Positions 44,075-55,639 of a stretch of DNA of 64,000 nucleotides are shown piece by piece. A program made the translations under genes and the position numbers. The stretch comes from Rhizomys pruinosus (taxonomy: Eukaryota > Chordata > Mammalia > Rodentia > Spalacidae): positions 591,930 to 655,929 of the forward strand of contig VZQC01008854.1 in the NCBI GenBank assembly GCA_009823505.1, in the 5' to 3' direction. How positions within the stretch are numbered: position 1 is the stretch's first letter; each line of letters begins with the position of its first letter. Under the pieces are notes generated by a model. It searched no databases. It saw nothing but the letters and a program-made list of their open reading frames with translations, and was not told the DNA's origin.

Positions 44075-45138
44075 AAAAACTTAACACTTCATAAAATTCT
44101 CAAAGTAATTCAAAGAATAGAGGAAAGGAGCAACTATCCCCAAGCAGCTAGAGAGAGAAATTAATAAAAGCATAACAGTGTAAATACAGACCTAAACCAA
44201 GAATGCAAACAAAAAAATAAGTTGAAAGGAAACAACACACATCTCTCAATAATACCCTTAAATATTAATGGTCTAAACTCCCCAATCAAAGACATAGCCT
44301 AGGAGAATGGATTAGGAAACAGAATCTATCTTTATGCTGCCTACAAGAAACCCATCTCACCCTCAAGGACAGACACCAACTTAAAGTGCAAGGATGGAAA
44401 AAAAGTATTCCAAGCAAATGATACCAAAAAGCAAGCAAGAGTTGCTATTCTAATATCAGACAAAATAGACCTCAGAGTAGTCAATCAGAAGAGACAAAGA
44501 GGGCCATTACATCCTTATGAAAGGAACAATTAACCAGGAAGACTGCACAATCCTAAATGTTTATGCACCAAAGTATATAAAAACAATTCTGCAGGTCCTC
44601 AAGACACAGATTAATCCCAGCATACTAATTGTGGGGGACTTCAATATCCCACTGAGCCCATTGGATAGATCAACAGCACAAAAAATATACAGAGAGAAAT
44701 TGGAATCGAGCAATACAATACAACAAATGGAACTCAGACATCTACAGAATATTCCACCCAAACATGAGAGAATAAACTTTCTACACAGTGCCCCATGGAA
44801 CATTCTCCAAAATCATTGACCTCTGGGACACAAAAGAAATCTCAAAAATACAAGAGGATTGAAATTATTTCATGCATTCTATCATACCACAGTGCAATAA
44901 AGCTCAGTATTAACACCAGAATAAGCCAAACTAGCTACAAGAACACATGGAGACTAAACAACACAACCGTGAGTAATGAATGGGTCAGGGGAGAAATAAA
45001 GAATGAAATAAAAGTATTCATGGAACTAAATGAAAATGACAATACAACAGAACAAAATTTGTGTGATACTTTAAAATTGGTCCTAAGAGGGACATTTATA
45101 GGCCTAAATGCCCACATTAAAAAAACAGAAAGAAGCCT
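44075..45138 (+). pseudogene. LINE-1 inter-ORF region and ORF2 endonuclease part
   Basis: After a spacer, ORF2 begins near 44225 ('atctctcaataataccctta', AATATTAATGGTCTAAACTC). Endonuclease landmarks are readable: the CLQETHLTLKD-like block (44335-44370) and GDFNIPLSPLD (about 44632-44665), followed by the region equivalent to YKNTWRLNNTTVSNEWV. Frameshifts separate the blocks. It stops at 45138, where a B1 begins. The 204-codon frame at 44795-45409 is L1 plus B1 read-through, not a gene. Confidence 0.9.
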
Positions 45139-45255
45139 GCTGGGCATGATGGCGCATGCCTTTAATCCTAGCACTTGGGAGGCAGAGGCAGGTGGGTCTT
45201 TGCGAGTTCAAGGCCAGCCTGGTCTGGGGCTACAGGGAGACCCAGTCTGGAAAAG

Positions 45256-45308
<53 letters not shown>
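45139..45308 (+). mobile_element. B1 SINE with internal deletion and A43 tail
   Basis: GCTGGGCATGATGGCGCATG head. After GGCCAGCCTGGTCT about 27 bp of the usual core are missing before GGGGCTACAGGGAG. The tail is CACACACAC then 43 A bases (45266-45308). The sequence after the tail is old L1, not a continuation of the young L1. Confidence 0.92.
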
Positions 45309-45311
<3 letters not shown>

Positions 45312-46421
45312 TTCCCTCTAAGATGAGGAACAAGGCAAGAATGCATTCATTCACTTTCTACTACTATTCAACACAGCACAGTCCTAAAGAAGTGAGAAGG
45401 AAGAAATAAAACTGTCTTTATTCATAGATAAAACAATATATGTGCAAAATCTAAAATATCAGCAGAAATTCTAAAATAAGCAATGAAAGGGATAGAGAGA
45501 TGGCTTAGGGGTTAAGAGCACTGGCTGCTCTTGCAGAGGACCAGGTTTAGTTCCTAGTGCCAACATGGCTTACAACCATCTATTAACTCCAGGTCCACGG
45601 GATCCAATGCCCTCTTCTAGCTTCTGTGGACACTGCAGACATGTGGTGCACTTAACATACATGCAGGCAAAGCATTCATACATAGAAAATAAAAATAAAA
45701 TATAACAAAAAATGTTAGAGCACAATTAGCAAGGTTGCAAGATACAAAAGTAATATACTTTGATCACTTTCCTATATTCCAGTGAAAAAGTGGATTTGTA
45801 ATAAAATGTATGTTTTCATTTACATTAGGTTCCCCAAATGAAACAATTTTATAAATCTAGCAGAATATATAAAAGAAATATTACACAAAATGCTAATGAA
45901 AGTGATCAATGACCTAAAGGAACTAAATCATCCCATAGTAATGGATGGGAAGGGTCAACATGTCCTAGTTTTATCTACATATCCAATGCAATCCCAGTCA
46001 AAAACTCGGCAGTTCAAATTGCAGATGTCAACAAATTAATTCGAAATTTCAGATTGAAGAGACTCAAGCAAACAGCCAAGTGAATGTTGAAAAATATGTT
46101 GGCATGTTGACACTATCCGATTTCAACTTATATCACAAAACTACAATAAGGATGAGAGAGTAATATTGGTGAAAAAAAAACCAAATTGATAAAAAAAAGA
46201 AAGCCCAGAAACAGATCCACATAGACAACCGATCTTTGACAAACAACAAAGGCATTACAGTGCTAAAATAAATGGACACAGATATTCACAAAAGTTCATG
46301 ACATGCACACCTTACACAATTCACAAGAATAAAAAATAAACCATAATCTTATGTATAAAATGTAAAGCTCTTAGACTAGAACACAGTTAAAAAATCTAGA
46401 TGACTTTAGGTATAGCAATGA
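45309..46421 (+). mobile_element. Old LINE-1 (L1M-like) ORF2 fragment
   Basis: 'ggaacaaggcaagaatg', 'ggttgcaagatacaaaagta', 'ctttcctatattccagtga', AATCCCAGTCAAAAACTCGG, 'atccgatttcaacttatatc', 'gaaacagatccacatagaca' follow ORF2 order with heavy decay. A B3 splits it at 45488-45712. Confidence 0.75.
45488..45712 (+). mobile_element. B3 SINE, sense
   Basis: GGGATAGAGAGATGGC head, GGGTTAAGAGCACTGG, 'actccaggtccacgggatcc', TGCCCTCTTCTAGC, 'gcaggcaaagcattcataca' and an AAAATAAAAATAAAA tail. The single CCAGGTCC module (no duplication) marks it as B3-type. Confidence 0.92.
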
Positions 46422-46470
46422 CTTTTTTTTTTTTTTTTGTATGTGTATGAATGTACTGTCTGCATGTAGG
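46422..46470 (-). mobile_element. B2-family SINE, antisense, cut short at an N
   Basis: T15 then GTATGTGTATGAATGTACTG and TCTGCATGTAGG, the first part of an antisense B2, stop directly at the only ambiguous base of the window (46471). Confidence 0.9.
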
Positions 46471-46471
46471 N

Positions 46472-48340
46472 TAAATTCATGTGGAAAGACAAAAGACCCC
46501 AAATAGCTAAAGCATCCTTGAGCAAAAATTGCTATACAGGGGGGATCACTTTACCAGACTTCAAGTTATACTACAGGGCTACAATTATAAAGATAGCCTG
46601 GTACTGGCACAAATACAGACCCTTTGACCAATGGAACAAAATTGAAGATCCAAGCTTGAGCTCATACTATTTCAGCCACCTCATATTCAATAAAGGAGCC
46701 CAAAAAGCTTATTGGAGGAAAGACAGTATTTTCAGAAATGGTGCGGCACAACTGGTCACCATAGTGAGAACAAAAAATAAACCCCTACCTCTCACCTATA
46801 CAAAATCAACTCCAAATGAATAAAAAACCTCAACGTGAAACCTAAAACTCTGAAGGTGACAGAAGAAAATCGGGTAGCAATCTAACGACATAGGAGTAGG
46901 AAAAGACTCAAAGTCAAACAGCCGCTGTCAGGAAATAAGGGTCAACAGCTGACAAGTGGGACCTCACAAACTCAAAAGTTTCTCTAAGCAAAAGAAAAAA
47001 TCAGGAAGTGAGAGGAACCCACAGAGTGGGAGGAAATCTTTACCAGTGATACAACTGACTAGAGCATTAACATCCAGAATATTAAAGTACTCAAAACACC
47101 ATGAAGGAAAGAAATAATGACTCACTCAAAAGATGGAGTAAAGAGCTGAACAAGGACTTCACCAGTGAAGAGTAAAGATGGGTGAGAACATTTTAAAAAG
47201 TGTCAACATCATTAATAATCAAAGAAATGCAAATTAAAACCACTCTAAGATATCATCTCACTCTGATAAGACTGGCTAAGATCAAGAAAAACAAAAGGTA
47301 CCAAATGTTGGAGAGGTTGTGGGAAAGGGGAACACTCATCCCATCTCTGGTCCGATGTAAACTCATACAACCACTGTTGCAAAGCAGTGTGGAGAACCCT
47401 TAAAAGACTCAAAATGAGCCTACCACCTACCTGACCCAGCCACTCCTGGGTTTATATCCACAAGACTCATCCTACTACAAAGATACATGCACATCTATGT
47501 TCACTGCAGCTCTTTTCACAATAGTGAAGAGCTGGAACCAACCCAAATGCCCCTCAACTGATGAGTGGGTGACAAAAATGTGGTGCATCTATGCAATGGA
47601 GAGCTATGCAGTGATAAAGAAAGATAACATCATGAACTTTGCAGGTAAATGGATGGAACTGGAAGCCATTATGCTAAGTAAAGTAACACGGTCCTCTCAA
47701 AACAAATGTGGAATTATTTCCCTCATTTGTGAATGCTAGTACCAAGTTTCCCAATTGAACAGCAAGATGATCAATGTTATTGTTATATACCTTTATATCT
47801 TAAGCAACTGTGATGTTATAGTTTGAATCTTAATGAGCCTAGAATTAACTTACCACTTACTTTCAGCCATGGAATTAATGTATGTGGTAGAATGTGTATA
47901 TATATATATTATATATATATAATATATACATATTTATGATATATATATACATATAATTCATCTTTTTTAGAGTAATTACAATTAAAAGATAAATGTGAAC
48001 TCCTGGACATATATCAGAGTTTAACATACAGTTTATTCCTGAGGACAATAATTCTGTACATATTAGACAGGTACATGGGATACTTTGGAGTGGTACAGTT
48101 GGGAGGAACAGCAACATGGGACTGGGTCAAGGAATGGATTGCTGTAGTTGAATTCCGCCTAGGACAATAAACCTTTACAGAGAAAAACTTTGGAGAGACT
48201 TAAACAAAGATGTAGGACATGTATGGCAGAGTGCATGAAGTTGGGCAGGATGGGGGTCAGGGAAAGGAGGATAGGTCTAAATAGAATGAAAAATGATGTA
48301 TGAAATACACAAAACATCAATAAAAGTGTAATATTTAAAA
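46472..48340 (+). pseudogene. LINE-1 ORF2 C-terminal half and 3' UTR
   Basis: Starts in mid-ORF2 (46472, WKDKRPQIAKASLSK; then YYRATIIKIAWYWHKYRPFD) and continues to the C terminus near 47740, ending IMNFAGKWMELEAIM. The 3' UTR (47741-48335) ends 'cacaaaacatcaataaaagt'; a second short terminus, GAAATACACAAAAATTCAAT, follows at 48342. Between about 46860 and 47400 single-base losses against the 22-kb copy are unusually dense. It contains a TA-rich tract at 47892-47957. Confidence 0.9.
47892..47957. repeat. TA-rich microsatellite in L1 3' UTR
   Basis: Two TA runs split by short TTTATGA and TACA interruptions. Confidence 0.92.
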
Positions 48341-48491
48341 AGAAATACACAAAAATTCAATAAAAGTAAACACACAAAAAATAAATTTTTCGTGTTTTAA
48401 ATTCAAAAAAACCCACAAAATATGGACATTACATCTTTAGATGTTCTATGTGACTATATTCTTCATATATTTTTAATGTGTTTATGTTTTG

Positions 48492-48530
<39 letters not shown>
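48492..48530. repeat. (GT)n microsatellite
   Basis: Pure GT tract leading into a B4-like SINE, the same arrangement as at 37.5 kb. Confidence 0.96.
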
Positions 48531-48531
<1 letters not shown>

Positions 48532-48815
48532 ATATGCCCATGCATGCAGAAGCCAGAGATCAGTGTAGAGTGCCTTACTCAATCACTCTCCACCTTCATT
48601 TTTGGGACAGGGTCTCTCAATGAACTGCAGCTCACTGAGTGGCTAGACCAGCTGGCCAGCCAGCTCCTAGAATCAGCCTCTCTCCTCTTCTTCAGCATTG
48701 GGATTACAGGACTGCATCACTGTGCCCAGTTTTGCATTCGGGTGTGGGAGGCTCACATTCAGGATTTCATGTGTGTGTGGTGAGCATTTTACCAAGTCAT
48801 CTCCTCAGCCCCGTC
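48531..48815 (-). mobile_element. B4-like composite SINE, antisense
   Basis: GGGACAGGGTCTCTCAATGA, 'aactgcagctcactgagtgg', 'cagcattgggattacaggac' (B1-like part) followed by TTGCATTCGGGTGTGGGAGG, GAGCATTTTACCAAGTCATC and 'tcctcagccccgtcc' (tRNA-like part). Confidence 0.75.
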
Positions 48816-50774
48816 CTTTATCTTTTTTAACACAATAGAGATTTAATAATATTCTCCATTTTCATTGTTTATACAGACATAGAATTTTTACTTTCTTTTA
48901 GAATGTTACTTTTGTAGTATGTAGTTCTCCAATTTTGTATGTGTATATGTGTGGGAAATGCATGTGTGTATGCATGTTTTCAAGAGTGCAGGTAGGTATA
49001 TGTGTGTATACAGGTGCAAATATACAACTGCATGCATTTTTTATCAGTTTTTCCCTGAAAATGAGTGGAAATTTTCAGTGAAAACTGTACACAATTTCTA
49101 ATCCAATATGGCTTTCATGACACTTCAAATAAACCAGATTATGTCAATAACACCTGAAAAGTAAAGAGACGTGTTATTACACAATTGGGGCAAACTCAAG
49201 CGTGCCGAATTGAAAAAAGTAGATGCTAATATATTCTAAGAGCACTAAAAATTTAGAATGAAAAGTAAATTTTCATAAAATAATCTAAAATAAAACATTC
49301 TACTCTTTTAGCTGTTGAGCTCAGTATACTTTAACTGTCAGTGAGCTCCAGAACACTCGACAGATCCAGTGAGCAATAAAATAACCATTTATTGAGAACT
49401 CAAATATTGCATTGGATTAGTTGTCCTCCTGGGTTCTTGATGATGGAGATTTCAAAATTAGAGCATTCCTAGAGGAAATGGAGATGACCTCAAATATGTT
49501 TGCAGTCCAGAAAACAGTAAACTATTTGGGGGTAAATAGCTCATCTTGGCTTTAGACCTCAAGAACATAACATCTTCTTCTGGCAAACAGAAGATGTTAT
49601 GTTCTTGATAACAGCATCTCATAGACATGGTTCTTGAAATGAAATATACTCTCTCTGCGCTGTGAACATTAATTTTCATGTAGATTCATGACAGGTCAAG
49701 ACTTAGGATATTGCTGTGTAAACTGGGACCAACTATTAGCACATTAATTAGTATTTTCTTTATAATTCTACCAAGAATGATTTATCAGATTAACTCGTAC
49801 TCAGAGACCTTGTTACAATCACAAAACAAAGCTCATGTGCATGTGGATTTGCACACACTCTGCATTGTTGTGCCTTCTCCTGTACTTACAAGCATACATG
49901 GCTATTAACCATGAAAGAACCTTAAATTCATACCAAGAATTGATTTTGTGGGTGGGCAAAAGGAGGATAAATATAATCCAGTTTAGCAACTTTTTTTATG
50001 AGTCTGCATTGTGTAACTCCTTGAAAGCAAATCATTTCATTTCCTCTATGCAAGCCACAAATTATCATAAATTACTTTGACTTTACAAAATGTTGGTACC
50101 AAAAATAGGGAAAATGCAAGTTTTTATTCCCTAAATTAGTATACACATGATAAAATTTCATACCCTGCAGTTACCAGGCAGTCATCCTGAGAAGATTTTA
50201 TCTGTATTCAGTTTATGCTTTTGTTGATACATGTGTTAACATTATGCCACACTATGCTTTATCAAAAATGTTGAGAAGTGGTTTCCTGTAGATGGATTCA
50301 ACTAATTTAGCACAGGAAACTTTCAGTTACTTATGCAGCTTTCTAAGGAAACTATAGAGGTGCAAGAGTCTGCATAGTGCCCTCCTTTTAGATAAAGCAT
50401 TACAATTTGAAAAGCAATGCATTTCTAGTTTTCTTCCAGTTCTCTTGATACTGTCACACGCCTCTTTCCAGCTCTTAGTTTTTCCATTCTTGTTTGATCG
50501 CTCCAGAAAGACATATCTCAGGAGCTGGAGTTAAGGCTTCTAAGGCTTTGCTCTCATGCAATAATAATAAAACCTCTGTGTGTCTGACTACAGCCATAGT
50601 AGTTAATCAAACAAAACTTAGTAGCAATCACAATAGAAAATGGAAGTAAAGGAGAGAAAAATAAGGAACAGACTGCTGGGGTTTTGTTGACATACTATGG
50701 TCTTTGTAGCCAGCACCTCTCTAGGAAAGGAAAACAATACAAATTATAATATTTGGCAATTATTTAGTATCTGA
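48816..50774. other. Unique sequence
   Basis: No gene is recognised in 2 kb apart from the hairpin listed separately. Frames at 49458-49679 and 49711-50080 show no domain. Confidence 0.5.
49559..49608. repeat. Perfect 20-bp stem, 10-nt loop inverted repeat
   Basis: TCAAGAACATAACATCTTCT (49559-49578) pairs without mismatch with 49589-49608; the loop is TCTGGCAAAC. The flanks are not repeats. The stem is long enough for a small hairpin RNA, but no promoter or terminator is evident, and the shape also fits a short templated inversion. Confidence 0.95.
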
Positions 50775-50970
50775 TTTTTTTGTGCTAGGAACCTTATTAT
50801 ATAATTTAAATGTTTTCATCTTGTTAATCAATTAAATTGAATTATAATGTTTTCATATCACAAAGAATGAAACTAAGGCCCAGAAGGATGAAAAGATGCT
50901 CCCAATTGTACAGGAGATGGTGACAGGGTTGGTACCTGAGCTCAGCTCCTTTGTGCTCAGAATTTCATCG
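50775..50970 (+). mobile_element. MIR SINE
   Basis: 'gtgctaggaaccttattata', then GAAACTAAGGCCCAGAAGGAT, a spacer with GGTGACAGGGTTGGTACCTGA and GCTCAGCTCC, in MIR order. Moderately decayed, consistent with an ancient mammalian SINE. Confidence 0.65.
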
Positions 50971-51659
50971 ATCAATTCATGCTTTAATTCCTTTTGTTTG
51001 TTATTTCACAGAAGCAGTAGTGAAATAAAAGAGACAGAATAAGAGTTAAGATCTAACTTGCAATAACCAATAAAAATCACAAGTCTAAATTATTACCCAT
51101 GGTATTAGCATCATAATTAATACATCTCAGAGGAACATTGTTGGGAAGGAGAAGAGAAGTAAATTTATCATGTGCTATGATTTTAGGATTCACTTCCCCA
51201 CCTCTGTGGTCTCTCCTGTTCACCTTCCTAAGTAGAAATTTATGAGTTTTTGGCATCTTACCCCATGCCCCATTCTCAAGTATAGGGAATTCTCCATCTT
51301 AAGTATCTTGTGAAAGGTGTTGGCTGTTTGTCACACCAGGAGCTGTAAAAGCCACTGACTTTGCGTGACTTCTCCGCAGCCAGTGCTTCAGCACCAGCCT
51401 TTTCCTAGATATTTCTATGGTCACCCACTCCTTAATGGACTTAGCATCTTTGGGAAAAAGTGGCAATATGCAATTATTCTCCAGTGTCATGCACACAGAG
51501 TCACGCAGTGATTGTCATGTACTAGAAACAGCATCTGCAGTGGTATCTGGGGGCAGTAGCACAGAAAGTGGTAAGTGGTCATCTCTGTTAGGCCAGAAGT
51601 GGTCTTAGGAGGCTGATTCTCTGGTACAGCCTTGGCAGGGTCCTGACTGCTGCATATCT
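50971..51659. other. Unique sequence
   Basis: No gene is recognised; opposed frames at 51299-51608 have no domain. Confidence 0.5.
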
Positions 51660-51735
51660 CTTGTTTGTCTGCTTATTTGGGGATCAAACCTAATAAAACA
51701 GCATGCTACCACTGAGTTACATCCCCCGAACTATA
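51660..51735 (-). mobile_element. ID-like SINE, antisense, diverged
   Basis: 'ggggatcaaacctaataaaa', CAGCATGCTACCACTGAG and TTACATCCCCC are the complement of an ID-type head (GGGGATGTAACTCAGTGGTA). Confidence 0.55.
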
Positions 51736-51843
51736 TATCCACTTTTACCTGTTTTCTAGTCCAACCCAATGAGCCACCAAGTATTCTAGTGATCTGTTGT
51801 TGTTATTATTATTATTCTTTATTTGAAATAAGTTAGTTTTATT

Positions 51844-53089
51844 CATTTTATATTTTTTTCCCACGTTTTATTTACATTTTAAGATGAACTTTGATCTCAG
51901 AGTCACATGTCCACACACCTATTTCCTTTTTGTTGACTTCACTTAAAACTTAAAAGCATGGTTTATTAAACAAAGACTGTAAACAAGTATTATCATGTCT
52001 CTTACATCTAACAAATGGGAATAAGCTTTTAACAGAAATTCACCAATCTCCCAAACATCTTTTTATTATAAATACAGGTATCAAAATAATCCTGAACCTA
52101 TTTTTGATACTACTAGTAGTCAGCACCCACACCTCTGCAAAAATTAGCACAATTTGTGACAATATTCATTGTACCTGCTACTTTAAACCAGTTCCACTGC
52201 AGCTCTCTAAGTAAGATGGATAAAGCATGCCATTTCTGTTCTTCTTGAGATTTTAGTTTTCAGCAACTTGAAACTCTCCACCGCCATCTGACATTCCTGG
52301 CCGTGCTTTTGGCTTGTAATCTGAATTCAGTTTTGATACTCCAGGTTCATGTTTAAATGACAACACCTTAACAAGAGAAAGAAAATTGTGCTGCACATTT
52401 CCTCCTGTTACCTGAACACATAATAGGTATACACATATTAATATATTCTTACAAATGTCCGAGTCATGTTTACCAGCTGGAATTCTTTTACTTAATGTGT
52501 GGGTATTTTGCATTGTGATACTTAATCAAGACATTAAAATGAGTAGAAGGTTGTTGATTTAAGACAAGTTTGAGATTCACTAAAATTAATTGCTGTGCGT
52601 CTGTCTTTCTGGTGGCTGTGGAAACTTCCTGTTTTCTGTGGACATCATTAGACGTCCTAGCTCTTGAAGCACAACTTTAATGCTATAGGAATTTTGCCAT
52701 TTTGCTAACACTGGTATGCTCTGTGCATCCACCATTCCACTGGAATTATTTACTCCATTCATTTTAATTTTTGTTACAAATCTAACTGATGGAGGAGCTT
52801 CTGGGTATTTAGGTCCACATTCTACTTTCAGGCTATATATTCTGTTTTCATAGTTTGTCCTTGGTGGCCCAATAATCATCCCCATCCACCTTGTAAGTGT
52901 CATATCTTCATCATCTTCAAGGCCCCAGCTAACGGTACCATCGCCTACTCCTTTTTGTCCTTCTTCAAGTTCTCCAACAAGCAAAAATTACGGGAAACTT
53001 TAACTCCAGTGGAGACCGCCATCTTCTCCTCCAGCCCAACGCCGCCGACGCCGCAGGACGTCACGTGCCACTTCCCCATTTTATATTTT
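51844..53089 (-). pseudogene. UBE2V2-ps: UBE2V2 (MMS2) full-length processed pseudogene
   Basis: UBE2V2 is the catalytically inactive E2 variant that pairs with UBE2N to build K63-linked ubiquitin chains. The intronless copy reads on the minus strand: GC-rich 5' UTR (53076-53023), ATG at 53022 opening [13 protein letters not shown], then a 1-bp deletion near 52973 that shifts frame and gives a stop after about 25 codons. The downstream frame (52984-52586) keeps [40 protein letters not shown] and [12 protein letters not shown], ending in an altered C terminus (QTHSN). A 726-bp 3' UTR ends with AATAAA (complement at 51867-51872) and an A tail. CATTTTATATTTT at 51844-51856 and 53077-53089 is the target-site duplication. 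Substitutions such as TRWMG for TRWTG mark it as non-functional. Confidence 0.95.
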
Positions 53090-53229
53090 AATAATCTTTC
53101 AGAGGAAAACAATCTTACTATATGAACTACCAGCCTTTTAAGTATATCAACTTCTTACTCTCACATTTAGCTTCTGATTTCACTACTTCAGACCTCCTGA
53201 TTGCCAATCATCAGTAATCATCACTTTAA

Positions 53230-53483
53230 TAATTAAACTTTTTTTTTTAATTTTTTTAAAATTTATTATTTATGTATATGCGTGTACTGTCTGCATGAAG
53301 GTCTGTGCACCCATGTCGTGAAATGCCGCGGAGGTCAGAAGCGGGTGTCGGGTTCCCCTGGAACTGGAGTTAAAGATGGTTCTCAGCTGCCATGTGGGTG
53401 CTGGGGATCGAACCCGGGTCCTCTCCAAGAGCAGTCGGCGCTCTTAACCGCTAGGCCATCTCTCCAGCCCTAATTAAACTTTT
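53230..53483 (-). mobile_element. B2-family SINE, antisense, 13-bp target-site duplication, without internal duplication
   Basis: TAATTAAACTTTT at 53230-53242 and 53471-53483 brackets 53243-53470. The head and CpG-rich part match the other young B2 copies, but between GTTCCCCTGGAACTGGAGTT and AAAGATGG the second CCA(A/G)TTCCAGG module is absent. Confidence 0.97.
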
Positions 53484-54256
53484 AAGCCTATGACAGCTTT
53501 CATGTGTTAAACTCTCTGGAAGAAATCAAGATGTTCAAAAGTAAATCAAGGTGGATTCTCTGAATGAAATAGAGACCAAGGTGTGGCTGTCTGAGGAAGG
53601 AGAGATAATCACAGTAAGCTCACAATTTAGTAATATTTCACACTGCTGACAGTCCTGGAGTGCATATAATAAATATGCAGCACGCTTAGGGCTGACACGT
53701 TGCTCCCATTGTGTGCACATCTATCGGAGGACAAGGAAATCTTCATCATCGTTATCATCAAAGCCATCAGCATTCATTGAACATTTGTTAAGCAACTATC
53801 CTAGTAGTTTTATTGCTGTAACTTTACAAATAAAGAAACAGAAGTTCAGGGAAGTTTCCTATATCAGTTATTTATTTTATAAAGAGGAGAACTGCAATTT
53901 CAACCCAAGCAGCGATTTCAGTTGGGACTTTATTGCTTTTCCAATTAGAAGAAAAGACGATATGAAGAAATTTCAGCCTGGAACAGGGGAGCTTTCCTTC
54001 GAAAAATCTTGTACTGGGACTTTTCTATCCAACACGTTTGCACAGATAAGGTTAAAGTAGGAAGAGATGTCTTGTTATTCTCGGTGTCTCGTAAGATAAT
54101 CCCACTATTCCATTCACATCAACTCACCACACTCACCTCATCCTTCCTTCATTTGCTCCCTTTCCTATCTGATCATTCTTGTCATTGTTATCCCTAGTCT
54201 CACAAGAAAAGTGACACCTATTCTGCAGGTACAAATTGGATACTATAGGCCTTCAT
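53484..54256. other. Unique sequence with a MIR-like part
   Basis: No gene. 'cattgaacatttgttaagca' and ACAAATAAAGAAACAGAAGTTC (about 53770-53860) resemble the 5' half of MIR. The 115-codon frame at 53713-54060 has no known domain. Confidence 0.45.
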
Positions 54257-54334
54257 GCACACACATATACACATATACACACATACACATGCATATATAT
54301 TAGAGTATATATAATATATAATATATTAGAGTAC
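54257..54334. repeat. CA/TA-rich simple repeat
   Basis: ACACATATACACATATACAC followed by TATATAATATATAATATATT. Confidence 0.9.
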
Positions 54335-54892
54335 ATGGATTTGGGCAGAGATAGTAGGGGTACAGATGAGAGAGTGGATCTAAATTTAATCTAAACATAT
54401 TGCAGAAGGGGGGCGCAAAATGGCTGTAAGAGCCAAGGGTGATAGATGACCACAAAGAAATGATTTTCCATGTAGCTGGGATCTTGTGGCTGGGAACATG
54501 CTCATATGAACTTGGAGCAATGGTGACAGAATGGACAAACCCATACAAACTCAAACCAGACAGAAACCCAGCACAGAAGCAGGAAAATGGGTCAGAAGTC
54601 TCAACCTTAGCTGAGGAAAAATTGGCAATTTATCACTGCTGGTTGAGAAAGATTTTGCCTTCTTTTAGGAAGTGACACTAGATAGGTTGGTCAGCTTCCA
54701 GTGGATGAACTCATACTGAGGGACATCTGGGAACACAGACTTGACTCCATAGGTTTTAACATAAATGGTGGAATGCATGCATGAAGTTTACCAGGCAGGG
54801 CTTGGCTATGAGAGTTACAGAGAGGGGAGGGGGTCTAAATATGGTAAATATGTATTTATGAACTTCTCAAAAATTCAATAAAAATTGAAAAG
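54335..54892 (+). mobile_element. LINE-1 3'-UTR, 5'-truncated
   Basis: 'gcaatggtgacagaatggac', 'acccagcacagaagcaggaa', 'gtcagcttccagtggatga', 'cataaatggtggaatgcatg', a G-rich purine stretch and 'ctcaaaaattcaataaaaat'. Parallels 33.5-33.86 kb. Confidence 0.8.
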
Positions 54893-54894
54893 TA

Positions 54895-55635
54895 AATAAA
54901 AATAATCTTAAATATCACATAGAATCAAAGAACACCCTGGCTAGCCAAAACAATTCTGAACAATAAGACACTGTCAGAGGTATTACTATCCATGCTTTCA
55001 ATATATACTATAAATCTATCATAATAAATGGTGTGGTGGTGGCATAAAAACATAAATACTGATCAATAGAATAGACCTGAGGACTCAACTAATAAACCTA
55101 TGATCTTAGAGTCACCTGAGTTTGGGCAAAGAAACCAAAAATTCTTATTGGAGATGGGATGACATCCTTAACAAATGGTACTGGTTAAACTGGGTACCCA
55201 TGTGTAGAAAAATGAAACTAGATCATTATCTCTCACACTCCATGAATCTCAACTCCAAGTGAATCAGGAATTTCAGCACAGGACCTGATAATCTGAATCA
55301 TTTACAGAAGACTGGAGGTAATGCATTTCATCTTATAGGTTCAGGTCAGGATGCAGATTAGCAGAGACATTAATAGTAACAATTGACAGAGGGCACCTCA
55401 GGAAACTCAAGAGCTTCCGTACAACAATAGACACTATTTTTGAGTAAAGAAACACCCTACAGATCAGGAAAATTTTTTACAAGTTGTACATACAACATAA
55501 AGTTAATGGTTAATTTATAAAGAACATTTTTTTAAAAAAACCTAAACACCAATAAAACAAACAAACCAGTTAAAAATTAAAGCATGAAGTTAGAGTGTTC
55601 TTAAAGGAAGAACTAGAAAGGATGGAGAAATTGGG
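54895..55635 (+). mobile_element. LINE-1 ORF2 fragment, sense
   Basis: 'atcacatagaatcaaagaac', 'aataggtattac'-type block near 54980, 'gatcaatagaatagacctga', 'aaatggtactggttaaactg', 'tctcaactccaagtgaatca', 'ctcaagagcttccgtacaac'. Frames are broken. It is separate from the 3' UTR to its left, which belongs downstream of ORF2. Confidence 0.8.
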
Positions 55636-55639
55636 GGGG

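Noticed and set aside
44795..45409. Longest open frame in the window (204 codons)
   Set aside because: It is L1 ORF2 read through a B1 and its A tail (a lysine run), not a gene.
52253..52513. 86-codon minus-strand frame with readable-looking peptide
   Set aside because: It lies in the 3' UTR of the UBE2V2 pseudogene.
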